A model generated the notes under the pieces. That model was not told where the DNA came from. It saw only the letters and a list, made by a program, of their open reading frames with translations, and searched no databases. The position numbers and the translations under genes were made by a program. This document shows, one piece after another, positions 47,714 to 56,289 of a stretch of 64,000 nucleotides of DNA (its first letter is position 1; each line of letters opens with the position of its first letter). The DNA lies in the NCBI GenBank assembly GCA_019359435.1, contig JAHHHI010000072.1, positions 49,447-113,446 of the forward strand, in the 5' to 3' direction. Origin of the DNA: Kaiparowitsia implicata GSE-PSE-MK54-09C. Its GTDB lineage: Bacteria > Cyanobacteriota > Cyanobacteriia > Elainellales > Elainellaceae.

Positions 47714-48451
47714 TTACTGCTGGGGCAGCGAGCGAATATACTCAATCGACTCTTGAGAAGGCACGAGCAGAATGCTGCCCAGTTCAGGGTCTTCCTCCTC
47801 CTGCATGAGCTGAATCACCGTTTCTAAGTTGGTCACCTGAATGGTCATGCTTGCCGCTAAGTCAGGCTCTGCTTCAGAGACTCGGCTCAGCAACCCCTGC
47901 AAACCAGACTGCTCAAAATACATCGGGATCACCTGTTGTTCACCCTGCTGAATAGTTAGGTAACCGCCCTCGTCTGCCGAAGACTCGGCATAAAACAACG
48001 GCACACCTTGGAAGCGATCGCCCTCCTCACCACGCTGCTGCAATAGCGCGACCGCCTCTTGCACATGCTGCTCTCGGGGCACAATCGTGAACTGCACCGA
48101 CTGCGTCTCTTCTGCAATAGCCAGCTCAAAAATCTCCGCCAGCGATACCGGTGTGACCTGGATATCTCCAGCTAGATCGGTGTTTGTTTCCTGAACTTGA
48201 GTCACAAACTGCTGCGCATCTTGCTGGCTTACAAACACATTAGCGACCGACTGTGAGGCTTCGCCATTCTCTACAGTCCCCAACAAAGGCACCCCTTCAG
48301 AATTCGTGACCGCAAATACAGGAACGGTTTGCAACCGTTCAGCCACCTGCTCAGTCGTCAGCGCTAGTGCCTGACGAATCCCTGTTAGGCCGCCCAGCAC
48401 CATGCTGCCGGCTAAACCAATTACGGCGCATTGGCGGATCCAAGATTTCAT
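47714..48451 (-). CDS. Tic22-like family protein
   Basis: A 245-residue exported protein. The signal peptide is MKSWIRQCAVIGLAGSMVLG with likely cleavage after QALA. The Tic22 fold follows: TEQVAERLQTVPVFAVTNSEG with VPLLGTVENG, then VANVFVSQQDAQQFVTQVQ, and a second similar half (VPLFYAESSADEGGYLTIQQ). Cyanobacterial Tic22 is a periplasmic/lumenal chaperone in outer-membrane biogenesis (family knowledge from Anabaena and Synechocystis). The family assignment is strong. Confidence 0.88.
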   Translation of the reverse strand: MKSWIRQCAVIGLAGSMVLGGLTGIRQALALTTEQVAERLQTVPVFAVTNSEGVPLLGTVENGEASQSVANVFVSQQDAQQFVTQVQETNTDLAGDIQVTPVSLAEIFELAIAEETQSVQFTIVPREQHVQEAVALLQQRGEEGDRFQGVPLFYAESSADEGGYLTIQQGEQQVIPMYFEQSGLQGLLSRVSEAEPDLAASMTIQVTNLETVIQLMQEEEDPELGSILLVPSQESIEYIRSLPQQ

Positions 48452-49231
48452 AACTACTCCTTACCATGTCTTACATTGTGCGTCGTTGTGGCACTGCTAA
48501 AAGATAGAGCAGAGCGAAATCCATTCCGCCCTATCTTCATCTGACCTATATGCTGACTGCATCAGGACTACCACACCATGCCTATGCTCTGAATGGTAGA
48601 TCTCATGTGATGGTTTTGGGTTTTGGCAATGTTGCCACACTGCCCTCCCGCTACCGATGGAGACTACCTCTACTGCACCCCCTGCTGCTCTGAAGAAAAG
48701 CCTAGAACAATATCCAGCATAGATAACCAGAATAGATTCTAAACAATCCCATCTCATTTGGCTGGCTTGCCGCAGTTTTTATAGGGAAAAGCCTTGTGCG
48801 TCAACCTAAGGCTCTCGTGAAGCCGTTGTCTCATAAGGGTTTCACGAAAGCCTATGACCCAAGTCACAAATTTTGAGCCATCGGCCTTCTGAGAAACGCC
48901 CATGACTCTGCCAGTCTTCTTCTCTTTAGAACCTCTAGACTCGCCTAGAGTTCCTAAACATGTGACAATTGATTAATTATGACAAAAATTTCTGTGCAAT
49001 ATTTACGCAAAAAACAGGACGGGTTGTAGTCGCGGAAACCTCGCACGTTAAGAGTTTGAGCGTATCTTGAACGCATCTTCTAAAAACAATCAAATCATCA
49101 TCAGACCATCAGACAAATTTCTTCTGCTTCTGCCATAGCGAGGCCTCTGTTATCAGCTATATAATTTTGCTCAAGAATGAGATGCGATCATCGATTCTGC
49201 TTCACACCCTTGTATGATTGTGAGGATAGAT
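48452..49231. other. Long upstream spacer of the binding-protein gene
   Basis: 780 bases between tic22 and the binding-protein gene, read in opposite directions. An 86-codon minus-strand frame at 48497-48757 shows no family features. The right part is AT-rich (for example around 48960-49010) and probably holds promoters. TGAGGA precedes the ATG at 49232. Confidence 0.5.
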
Positions 49232-50470
49232 ATGACTCCGCTGAACAGAAAATCCAAGGCGTCTCCGCTACAGGTTTTGGGGGCGATCGCCTTAGTGAGT
49301 GCTGCGATCGCCGCTTGCCAATCCCCTACCGCCACCACAAACGACACCCCAGACACCACTGCCCCTGCCTCATCAGACGGAGGAGCGCTCAAGCTAGGGT
49401 CGCTCATGCCCCTCACTGGCGACCTAGCCCAATATGGCACCACCATGCAAGATACGGCGCAGATGCTGGTTGATACCGTCAACACCTGCGGCGGCGTGCT
49501 AGGCCAGTCGGTAGAGCTCGTGTCTGAAGACGACCAGACCGATCCGGCTGCTGGAGCCGCTGGCATGACCAAGCTGGCCGAAGTGGATGGGGTAGCAGGC
49601 GTGGTGGGTGCAGCCGGGAGTGCTGTCTCCAGTGCGGCAGTGGATATTGCGGTTCGCAACAAGGTGATGCAGATTTCCCCCTCCAGCACGAGCCCTACCT
49701 TTACTGAACGGGCTGGGAATGGAGAGTTTCAGGGCTTCTGGGCACGCACCGCTCCGCCCGATACGTTTCAGGGCGAGGCATTGGCTCAACTGGCGCAAGA
49801 CCAAGGCTTTGACACCGTGGCTGTGCTGGCGATTAACAACGACTATGGCAATGGCCTAGCGCAAACCTTTATTCCTGCCTTTGAGGCACTGGGCGGCACG
49901 GTGGTGAACGCTTCTAACCCCACCAAGTATGCAGAAAACGCCACTACGTTCGACTCCGAATTAAGCGCAGCCTTCAACGGCGACCCGGATGCCGTGCTGA
50001 TTGTGGGCTATCTCGAAACAGGTAGTCTGATTTTGCAGGGGGCCTATGAGCAGGGCTTTTTAGACGGCGATACGCAAATCGTTCTAACCGATGGGATGAA
50101 GAGTGCTGAATTAGCGGATAAGGCAGGCAGGCTCGCCGATGGTACGCCCATTGCTGCCGGGGTGATTGGCACTGCACCCAGCAGCGAGGGTGGCCCCGGA
50201 GCAGCGGCGTTCCAGACGCTCTATCAAGAGACCTTTAATCGCGAGCCCAACGTGTTTGACCCCAACACCTGGGATGCAGCGGCGGTCATGGTGCTGGCGG
50301 CAGAAGCGGCTCAGGCCAACACAGGCGAGGCCATGCAAAGCAAGCTAAGCGAGGTCGCAAACGCGCCGGGGCAAGAAGTGAGCTATGTGTGCGAGGCGCT
50401 AGAGCTGGTGCGCGCCGGAACTGACATCAACTACCAAGGTGCCAGCGGCACGGTGGAGTTTAACGCCTAG
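49232..50470 (+). CDS. Branched-chain amino acid-type ABC binding lipoprotein, amber-interrupted
   Basis: A type I periplasmic binding protein of the LivJ/NatB family. A lipoprotein signal ends in AAIAAC with the lipidated Cys near residue 29. Then come LKLGSLMPLTGDLAQYG, TMQDTAQMLVDTVNT, VAGVVGAAGSAVSSAAVDIA, and YGNGLAQTFIPAFEALGG. The frame ends GASGTVEFNA-TAG, but the same frame then reads GDVVGAYDVWTITDDG to a TAA at 50555-50557. That is the normal C-terminal strand of the family. So the natural end has been cut by a single amber codon, or the codon is read through. TGAGGA supports the ATG at 49232. No LivHMGF genes are adjacent. Confidence 0.88.
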   Translation: MTPLNRKSKASPLQVLGAIALVSAAIAACQSPTATTNDTPDTTAPASSDGGALKLGSLMPLTGDLAQYGTTMQDTAQMLVDTVNTCGGVLGQSVELVSEDDQTDPAAGAAGMTKLAEVDGVAGVVGAAGSAVSSAAVDIAVRNKVMQISPSSTSPTFTERAGNGEFQGFWARTAPPDTFQGEALAQLAQDQGFDTVAVLAINNDYGNGLAQTFIPAFEALGGTVVNASNPTKYAENATTFDSELSAAFNGDPDAVLIVGYLETGSLILQGAYEQGFLDGDTQIVLTDGMKSAELADKAGRLADGTPIAAGVIGTAPSSEGGPGAAAFQTLYQETFNREPNVFDPNTWDAAAVMVLAAEAAQANTGEAMQSKLSEVANAPGQEVSYVCEALELVRAGTDINYQGASGTVEFNA

Positions 50471-50557
50471 GGCGATGTGGTCGGCGCCTATGATGTGTGG
50501 ACGATTACCGATGATGGGAGTCTGGAAATTCAGACTGTGATTAATGTGGAAGAGTAA
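50471..50557 (+). pseudogene. In-frame C-terminal continuation beyond the amber stop
   Basis: Twenty-eight codons in the frame of the preceding gene (GDVVGAYDVWTITDDG..., ending NVEE and TAA). The D-V-V-G-x-Y-D-V-W block is the usual C-terminal segment of LivJ-type binding proteins. It is now separated by one TAG at 50468-50470. Confidence 0.85.
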
Positions 50558-50647
50558 GCCTCTGAGCTTCGCTGATCCGGCGGGATTCTAGAAACTCAGT
50601 TAGGAAAAGCTAGAAACCCAGCTAGTAAAAGTAAGAAGAGGGATAAT

Positions 50648-50690
50648 TATTTTTGTAGAGTCCTTGCTGTGCAAGGACTCTACAAAAATA
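50648..50690. terminator. Bidirectional terminator
   Basis: A perfect 19-bp stem (TATTTTTGTAGAGTCCTTG and complement) with a 5-nt loop and T/A tracts on both sides (GTTTTTTAAA follows on the plus strand). It serves the binding-protein gene on the plus strand and the convergent TpsB gene. Confidence 0.92.
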
Positions 50691-50731
50691 GTTTTTTAAA
50701 TCAGCGCTTTAAGCACGCTTAAAGCGTAATG

Positions 50732-52435
50732 CTAGAAGCGGTAATCTACGCTGAAGTAGACGGCCTCATCCTGAGCGTTTTGGGTGCGATCGCCCACATC
50801 AACCAGCGGCAACGCAGCATCCAGCCGCAGGTTTAACTGCGGATCGGGTTGCCACAGCAGCCCCACACCTGTGCCTGCTAAAAACGGCTGGGATGGCGTA
50901 GAGGTTGGGTTGCGGCTGTTATTCCACACCGTTCCCAAGTCTAGAAATGGGGCCAGTTGCAGCACCGGTGCTCCCGCCTCATTGCGGCTGAGGGTGATGC
51001 GATTTTCCACAGACGCCCGTAGGCCGTTATCACCCAAGCGCGCATTTTGCCGAAAGCCGCGCAGCGACTGACCGCCGCCAATGGCAAACTGCTCAGACGC
51101 CAGCAGCGGATCGGGGCTAAGCTGCACATCTACCTGCATAATCAGCAGATTGTTGGGGTTGAGCAGTTGTACCCGCTGCACCTGGCCCAGCCAGCTCAAA
51201 AACTGACCGTCGGGGCTGCCCTGTGCTGTTGCACCAAACCAACGGGTGCCGAGGCTAAACTGCGATCGCACCGCCCAAGCCCCCGCCACATCTCGCTGAA
51301 TCAGCTCTTGCCCAAATTTGATTACGCTGGTGGTGCTGCCGGTGCGAAATACATCCCCAATCACCGCCTCGCCATCGCGATAGGTCAGCCCCAGCGACAG
51401 GGCAAATTCTCCCTGGGGCGATCGCCGTAACGGCTGACGCAGACTCACCTCGTAGAGTTCTGTATCACCCTCAACCGAAAAGCCACCCACTGAGAGGCGG
51501 TAGTCACTGGGCGCCGCGCGCAGCTCTAGCGTCCCCTCTAAGGGGTTAAGCGGCAGGCGATAGCGCAGATCATAGGCATTGGATCCGCCGGTCGTGGTGC
51601 GGCGGTAGGTGGCCGACAGCTCGTCACCTAGACCCGTTGGACTGCGCAGCCCCAACTCTAGACCCAGCCGCTCAGACCCCACACTAGGCGTTGAGAAATT
51701 ATCGACGCTCACCCGCCCAAAGACCGGATCAGCTTCCGTCACCCGAACAATCAGAATACTTTGCCCCAGCCCCTCTCCTGCCCGCAGGCTCGCTTCGACA
51801 TTCTCGAACAGCGGATCAAGCCGCAGCAGCCGCAGTTGATCTTCTAACTCTCCCTGGTTGAGCGGCACATTGGCCCCTAGGGTGACTCGGCTGCGGATAT
51901 AGCGGTCGCTAACGCGGCGATTGCCCTCAATCTCAATCCGCTCCAGACTGCCTTCGATGACGCGAATTTGCACCTCACCCTCGGTGATGACCTGATCTAC
52001 TAAGACCGCCCGCGAGGTGAGAAAGCCCTGCTCCAAATAGAGCAGCGTAATGTCGTCGGCAATGCCGCGCAGTTCTTCTAAGCTGAGCGATCGCCCCTCA
52101 TAGGGCTGCACCACCGCGGCCAGCTCGGCTTCGGAGAACACGGTGCTACCGAGCACTTCCACGCGCTGCACCTGCACCCGCAGAGGGTCGGGCGCCGAAT
52201 CATCATCAGGCGCGGGAAGAGGCTGCGGTTCCAGAATGGGCTCATCCGGTGCAACGGGAGACGGCAAGGGCACCGGCTGCAAAAACGGGTCTGGCTCTCG
52301 GATAGGGTCTGGAGCGGCAGGCGGCGGCTCTTGGGCGATCGCCCTCAGCGGTTCTCCATCTCCCCACGCCAACCCTAGACCTAGCCCCATCAACGGAGCG
52401 ATCGCCCGCCATCGTCCCACTGCCGACTTTGCCAC
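50732..52435 (-). CDS. TpsB-type outer-membrane transporter (ShlB/FhaC family)
   Basis: A 567-residue two-partner-secretion porin. The signal peptide is followed by a long Pro-rich linker (residues about 35-80). Two POTRA domains come next: VQVQRVEVLGSTVFSEAELA and IRVIEGSLERIEIEGNRRVS. A 16-stranded barrel (about 260-567) ends FSVDYRF, the Phe-terminal beta signal. The conserved loop 6 motif VRGF/VRGY appears as SLRGFRQNARLGDNG. It would export a TpsA exoprotein, but none is in the window. It ends opposite the binding-protein gene at a shared terminator. Confidence 0.92.
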   Translation of the reverse strand: MAKSAVGRWRAIAPLMGLGLGLAWGDGEPLRAIAQEPPPAAPDPIREPDPFLQPVPLPSPVAPDEPILEPQPLPAPDDDSAPDPLRVQVQRVEVLGSTVFSEAELAAVVQPYEGRSLSLEELRGIADDITLLYLEQGFLTSRAVLVDQVITEGEVQIRVIEGSLERIEIEGNRRVSDRYIRSRVTLGANVPLNQGELEDQLRLLRLDPLFENVEASLRAGEGLGQSILIVRVTEADPVFGRVSVDNFSTPSVGSERLGLELGLRSPTGLGDELSATYRRTTTGGSNAYDLRYRLPLNPLEGTLELRAAPSDYRLSVGGFSVEGDTELYEVSLRQPLRRSPQGEFALSLGLTYRDGEAVIGDVFRTGSTTSVIKFGQELIQRDVAGAWAVRSQFSLGTRWFGATAQGSPDGQFLSWLGQVQRVQLLNPNNLLIMQVDVQLSPDPLLASEQFAIGGGQSLRGFRQNARLGDNGLRASVENRITLSRNEAGAPVLQLAPFLDLGTVWNNSRNPTSTPSQPFLAGTGVGLLWQPDPQLNLRLDAALPLVDVGDRTQNAQDEAVYFSVDYRF

Positions 52436-52917
52436 TCAGTCTCTCCTCAACCCCATATCAAACTTCCTTAGCGCTCATCGGCATTGCTAGATCCAACCAA
52501 GACTGACGCAAACTGCGCAAGCGCTGGCCGCATTGCAATAATTAGATGCGGAGCAGGCTTCGGATCACTGCACCGTGCAGTCTTTTCCCGCCTACACCTT
52601 GAATTAACAAATGGCAATACCGACATCATAAACATCCCCCCTGCGCAGCACTCAGGATAAACGAAAAACTTCGTATTGCCGCTTTCCCAATCACACTCCC
52701 GATCAGACCGAGTATTAAGCCGTGATTCGGAGACACTTAGAGCCACAAAGTAAGGCAGGAAACCCCGCTCAGCAAGTTTTTGATATAGAATCCTATCAAT
52801 AGTTCAGTATCTCTATCTGAAGATATGTGACGGGTTTGGCAGCCACCCTTTAGGGTGAGACTAACTGCTAACCCAACGCAGTTTGAGAGGATTTACTCAT
52901 TAAGAGGAAAGAACACT
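52436..52917. other. Spacer between TpsB and sodB starts
   Basis: 482 bases between divergent genes. A 92-codon minus-strand frame at 52468-52746 is not recognisable and is probably chance. A TTGATA-N8-TATCAA inverted repeat lies at 52780-52799. GAGGAAAG precedes the sodB ATG. Confidence 0.5.
52780..52799 (+). promoter_or_regulatory. Candidate operator upstream of sodB
   Basis: An inverted repeat TTGATA-N8-TATCAA sits 119-138 bases before the sodB ATG, in an AT-rich stretch. It could be a regulator site or simply promoter-like sequence; no known consensus fits exactly. Confidence 0.3.
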
Positions 52918-53520
52918 ATGCCATTTGAACAGCAACCCTTACCCTTTGCGATGGATGCCCTTGAGGCCCACGGCATGAAGGCTGAAACCTTTGAATATCA
53001 CTACGGCAAGCATCACAAAGCCTATGTGACCAAGCTGAATGACGCGGTCAAGGGCACTGAACTAGACAGCATGTCTCTAGAAGACGTGATCAAGTCTACC
53101 TATAGTGACTCAGCCAAGTCCGGCATTTTCAACAATGCCGCCCAAACCTGGAACCACACGTTCTTCTGGAACTCCCTGACGCCCGGTGGCGGTGGCGCTC
53201 CCACGGGTGATCTAGCGGCAAAGATTGACACGGCGTTTGGCAGCTACGACAAGTTCAAAGAAGAGTTTTCGAACGCAGCCGCGACTCAGTTTGGCAGCGG
53301 TTGGGCTTGGTTGGTGGATGACAACGGCACCCTCAAAGTCATGAAGACTCCCAACGCTGAAAACCCTGTGGCTCTGGGCAAAAAGGCGCTACTCACGCTG
53401 GATGTGTGGGAGCACGCCTATTACATCGACTACCGCAATGCCCGTCCTGCCTTTATCCAAAACTTCTTGGATAATCTGCTGAACTGGGACTTTGTCTCGG
53501 CTAACCTAGCGAGTGCTTAG
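52918..53520 (+). CDS. sodB: Superoxide dismutase [Fe]
   Basis: A 200-residue iron superoxide dismutase that converts superoxide to hydrogen peroxide and oxygen. The N-terminal hairpin has YHYGKHHKAYVTKLND with the first metal His. AAQTWNHTFFWNSL supplies the second His; the alternative metal forms have other residues at the following positions. FGSGWAWLV and DVWEHAYYIDYRNARP give the Asp and His ligands. AQTWNHTF with Phe-Trp and AAATQFGSGW are typical of the Fe type. The ATG at 52918 gives the normal length. A strong terminator follows. Confidence 0.96.
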   Translation: MPFEQQPLPFAMDALEAHGMKAETFEYHYGKHHKAYVTKLNDAVKGTELDSMSLEDVIKSTYSDSAKSGIFNNAAQTWNHTFFWNSLTPGGGGAPTGDLAAKIDTAFGSYDKFKEEFSNAAATQFGSGWAWLVDDNGTLKVMKTPNAENPVALGKKALLTLDVWEHAYYIDYRNARPAFIQNFLDNLLNWDFVSANLASA

Positions 53521-53685
53521 TCAGTAGGGCGATCGCTGGATGAGTACCGGACAGCGCAAGTTTAGCGACCTGGCAATAGAGGTGAAGGCGATTTCTGTCA
53601 AATGCAAGAAAACTCTTTGCCAGAAATGACCTAAACCTCTTGCCTGAGGTGTCGCCTAGTCGCGAAACTTCTGCCCGGAAATACC

Positions 53686-53730
53686 AGCTCTAGGGTCTTT
53701 GAGTGAAACTCGCTCAGAGACCCTAGAGCT
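53686..53730 (+). terminator. Terminator of sodB
   Basis: An 18-bp stem (AGCTCTAGGGTCTTTGAG / CTCAGAGACCCTAGAGCT, one wobble) with a 9-nt loop and TTTTATAT after it, 166 bases past the sodB stop. Confidence 0.9.
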
Positions 53731-53887
53731 TTTTATATGAATCTATAGCGTTGGCAGTTAGCTGGTATGACCCTGTGGCCTGTTGCCATACGAAGGTATC
53801 CCAAGATTACTCGTCTAACGATCGACTTGAATCAACTCCTGCGTTGCGGTACAGAGCAACGTATAACGGTTGAAGCCTTTTGACTTA

Positions 53888-54009
53888 ACGTCAGTTCGGG
53901 TTAAGAGGGTTTTGGGGCATCGCGCGACGCGCGATGCCCCAAAACCCTTAATGTGCCGTGCGCGTCGCGCACGGCACATTAAGGGTTTGAGCTTATCCCG
54001 AACTCAGGT
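53888..54009 (+). repeat. Double-palindrome element, copy A
   Basis: A 122-bp element. Outer ends are near-inverted repeats (CAGTTCGGGTTAAG versus CTTATCCCGAACT). Inside are two perfect long hairpins: arm 1 has 20 paired bases with a one-base centre (about 53907-53948), and arm 2 has 23 paired bases with a one-base centre. The AAACCC strand is shared by both arms, so they compete. Flanks show TTGACTTA on the left and TTGACTTG on the right, an apparent 7-8-bp target duplication. Copy B at 61579-61700 differs at six positions, five of them compensatory. Confidence 0.93.
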
Positions 54010-54021
54010 TTGACTTGGACG

Positions 54022-54921
54022 CTACTGGCTCATCTGACTCAAGAATGGCCCCACCACGGCGGCCACTTCCGCCGCATATTCCTCATGCAGTCCCAACGTG
54101 CCGGGTAGGCGCTCTACCTGCATGCCGGGCACATTAGCGAGAGCCTCCATCTCAGCCTTTGATTTGGGCGGAGCTTGGTCTGCAACGATCACCAACAGAG
54201 GGACAGAAATGCCATGAGCCCAGTTCAGCAGCTCGTCTCGCTGGGTGGCTGGGTCTAAAGCGCCGGTGACAAACGCTGCCGATGCAAATCGAGCGCCGGG
54301 CTGTTGAGTGATGGCGTGTTTCTTATGAATAAAGTCGGGCGTCAGCCGTTCGACATCCGTATACACATGGCGGCCATACATCCATTTAAGAAAGGAGGGC
54401 GTGGTGTTGAGGGCATACAGTGCCTGACCCAGAAGGGGCGATCGCACCAATTGCCTTATCCCCCCTGCAATGGAAACCGGCGCACCCATCGTCGTCAACG
54501 GCCCACGCCACGTGGGGGCCACCAAGACCAGGCTCGACCACTGCAGCACCTGGGCCGCCTGCAGCGCATATCCTGCCGAATGCCCTGCCGCCACCACGGC
54601 AACAGGTTGATCAAACACAGCGGCCACAAAATCCTGCAAGAGCTGGCGATACAGGGCGGGGCTATAATCTAATGCCGGACGACTCGACTGCCCAAAGCCC
54701 AACCAATCGAGCGTGACCACTTGAAACTGGGAGGATAAGCGCTCTGCCAATCCCTGCATCTCTGCACGGCTTGAGACGGTGCTGAAGGCCGGTAGCAGTA
54801 GCACTGGAGCGCCTGATCCTTGAACGTCATAGGCTATGGAATATGTGTCGTTTTGCCAACTCCAGGCAAAGGTCTGTGCGTCGGGACGCATCTGGCGTGC
54901 AGCGTTGTAGGCACTGTTCAT
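54022..54921 (-). CDS. Alpha/beta hydrolase, possibly Fur-regulated
   Basis: A 299-residue alpha/beta hydrolase. Features: GAPVLLLPAFSTVSSRAEMQ, DWLGFGQSSRPALDY, the nucleophile elbow VAAGHSAGYALQAAQ (G-H-S-A-G), VIVADQAPPKSKAEM with the acid region, and GLHEEYAAEVAAVVG with the histidine near the C-terminus. AGGAG lies nine bases before the ATG. A strong Fur-box-like palindrome lies about 100 bases upstream, so iron control is likely. Substrate unknown; esterase, siderophore-esterase-like and chlorophyll-side-chain roles are all unproven. Confidence 0.85.
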   Translation of the reverse strand: MNSAYNAARQMRPDAQTFAWSWQNDTYSIAYDVQGSGAPVLLLPAFSTVSSRAEMQGLAERLSSQFQVVTLDWLGFGQSSRPALDYSPALYRQLLQDFVAAVFDQPVAVVAAGHSAGYALQAAQVLQWSSLVLVAPTWRGPLTTMGAPVSIAGGIRQLVRSPLLGQALYALNTTPSFLKWMYGRHVYTDVERLTPDFIHKKHAITQQPGARFASAAFVTGALDPATQRDELLNWAHGISVPLLVIVADQAPPKSKAEMEALANVPGMQVERLPGTLGLHEEYAAEVAAVVGPFLSQMSQ

Positions 54922-55016
54922 GGTTTTAACTCCTCTTAGGTCAAACCTGGCGCATCTGTGGTTAGCGATGCCAGCCTTGCTTCAGATCATACTGCTGAGT
55001 GACACGCCGTTTTTTT

Positions 55017-55033
55017 GATAATGATTATCATTC
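55017..55033 (-). promoter_or_regulatory. Fur-box-like palindrome
   Basis: GATAATGATTATCATTC matches the core of the classical Fur box (GATAATGATAATCATTATC) closely. It lies 96-112 bases upstream of the alpha/beta hydrolase ATG on the minus strand. The nearest plus-strand gene, dacB-like, starts 335 bases away. This makes the hydrolase the likely target (inference). Confidence 0.75.
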
Positions 55034-55186
55034 TGATACTATGATGCGGCATAACGGCAGCGTTGAAGACCACAGGTGCCCAACTTATGTGACATGAGTC
55101 ATGGCTATAGCGGTCTAATCCATGACCGAGTTAAGTTGAGGCGGCGCGGTGCTCAGCTTAGGATTTAGTGCGGCAACGGCAGCTTT

Positions 55187-55317
55187 TTAGGGCGTTTCAT
55201 CAATTCCAACCAAACGCCTGATGCTATGAGCGTTGCCACGCCCGACCCAAAAACCAGGCTAGGGGCTGTGACGGTTGAGTTCTGGGATATCAGAGGCTAA
55301 TTGATGACAGCCCGTAG
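55187..55317 (+). mobile_element. MITE-like element, copy 3 of 3
   Basis: A 131-bp copy in the same orientation as the others. Outer four bases are TTAG on the left and GTAG on the right, so only TAG is common; this favours a TAG (TNA) rather than CTAG target duplication. It sits 50 bases before the start of the compact DacB gene and may supply part of its leader. Confidence 0.88.
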
Positions 55318-55367
55318 CTTGCACTGCCTGATTTTCAAAAGCCACTCCAAACACAGTGCGAGGTCAG

Positions 55368-56264
55368 ATGACAACACCCAAAATGCAGGCCCAAACTCGA
55401 AGACAGGGATTAGCGACCACAGTCGCCACCCTACTCATGGCGCTCAGCCTAGGGCAAGGGCAGCGAGCAGTGGCACAGCGTCCCGAGGCTGAGTCTTCTA
55501 ATTCGGCTGCTTCGACAACGGCGGTGGCATCTCGCCCTGGGGCAGGCATTTGCCCTGCCGATCTGGAACGGGCGATCGCCGCGACCATCCATAGCTCAAA
55601 CTTTGCTACCGCTCAGTGGGGCATCTCAATTGAGTCGGTAGATCAGACCACTCCCCTCTATCGTCACAATCCCGATGCCCTTCTCATCCCCGCGTCGAAT
55701 ATTAAGCTGTTGACAACTGCTGCGGCCTTGCAGGTGGTGGGCGATCGCACCCCACAGCAGCAGGCGTCGTTCGAAGGGGCGCTTACGGGTATCAATCGCG
55801 ACAGCAATAACCGGATGGCCGATGACCTGCTCCGTCGCATTGGAGGCCAACACATTGTCCGACATACGTTATCTGCTCTCGGCATTAATCCTACCAGTTT
55901 TGAAATTGTGGACGGGTCAGGACTCTCCCGCAACAATCGCGCCCGGCCGTCCACCTTTGTCACCCTGCTCAAAAGCATGTACACCCACAGCGAGAGCAGC
56001 CTGTTTCGCCGCTCACTGCCTGTGGCTGGTGTCAGTGGCACGCTGCGCAACCGCTTTCGCAACACCACCGCTCAAGGCAATGTGCAGGCGAAGACCGGCA
56101 CATTGCGCGGAGTGAGAGCCTTGTCGGGGTATCTAGAAAATGACAGCTATGGCACCTTGGCCTTCAGCATTGTGGTGAACCAACCCGGGCAATCAGGCCC
56201 AGTTTTGCTCCGCGCAATTGATCAAATTGTGCTGTATACTCACCAAGTCGAGTCCTGCGGCTAA
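55368..56264 (+). CDS. Compact S13-type D-Ala-D-Ala carboxypeptidase (DacB-like)
   Basis: A 298-residue penicillin-binding protein of the PBP4 class. A signal peptide ends near RAVA. The SxxK motif is PASNIKLLTTAAALQ at about residue 105, the SxN motif is DGSGLSRNNRARPSTFV at about 185, and the KTG motif is QAKTGTLRGVRALSG at about 250. Only about 75 residues separate SxxK from SxN, whereas DacB/PBP4 proteins usually carry large inserted domains II and III there. It is therefore a minimal core form. The ATG at 55368 is preferred over a GTG at 55356. Peptidoglycan trimming in the periplasm is the family role. Confidence 0.87.
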   Translation: MTTPKMQAQTRRQGLATTVATLLMALSLGQGQRAVAQRPEAESSNSAASTTAVASRPGAGICPADLERAIAATIHSSNFATAQWGISIESVDQTTPLYRHNPDALLIPASNIKLLTTAAALQVVGDRTPQQQASFEGALTGINRDSNNRMADDLLRRIGGQHIVRHTLSALGINPTSFEIVDGSGLSRNNRARPSTFVTLLKSMYTHSESSLFRRSLPVAGVSGTLRNRFRNTTAQGNVQAKTGTLRGVRALSGYLENDSYGTLAFSIVVNQPGQSGPVLLRAIDQIVLYTHQVESCG

Positions 56265-56289
56265 TGCTCAAGCAGGCATGACCTAGCCG

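Noticed and set aside
48497..48757. 86-codon minus-strand frame upstream of the binding protein
   Set aside because: Cys/His/Trp-rich random-looking sequence without Shine-Dalgarno.
52468..52746. 92-codon minus-strand frame between TpsB and sodB
   Set aside because: No conserved motif, and composition like translated spacer DNA.
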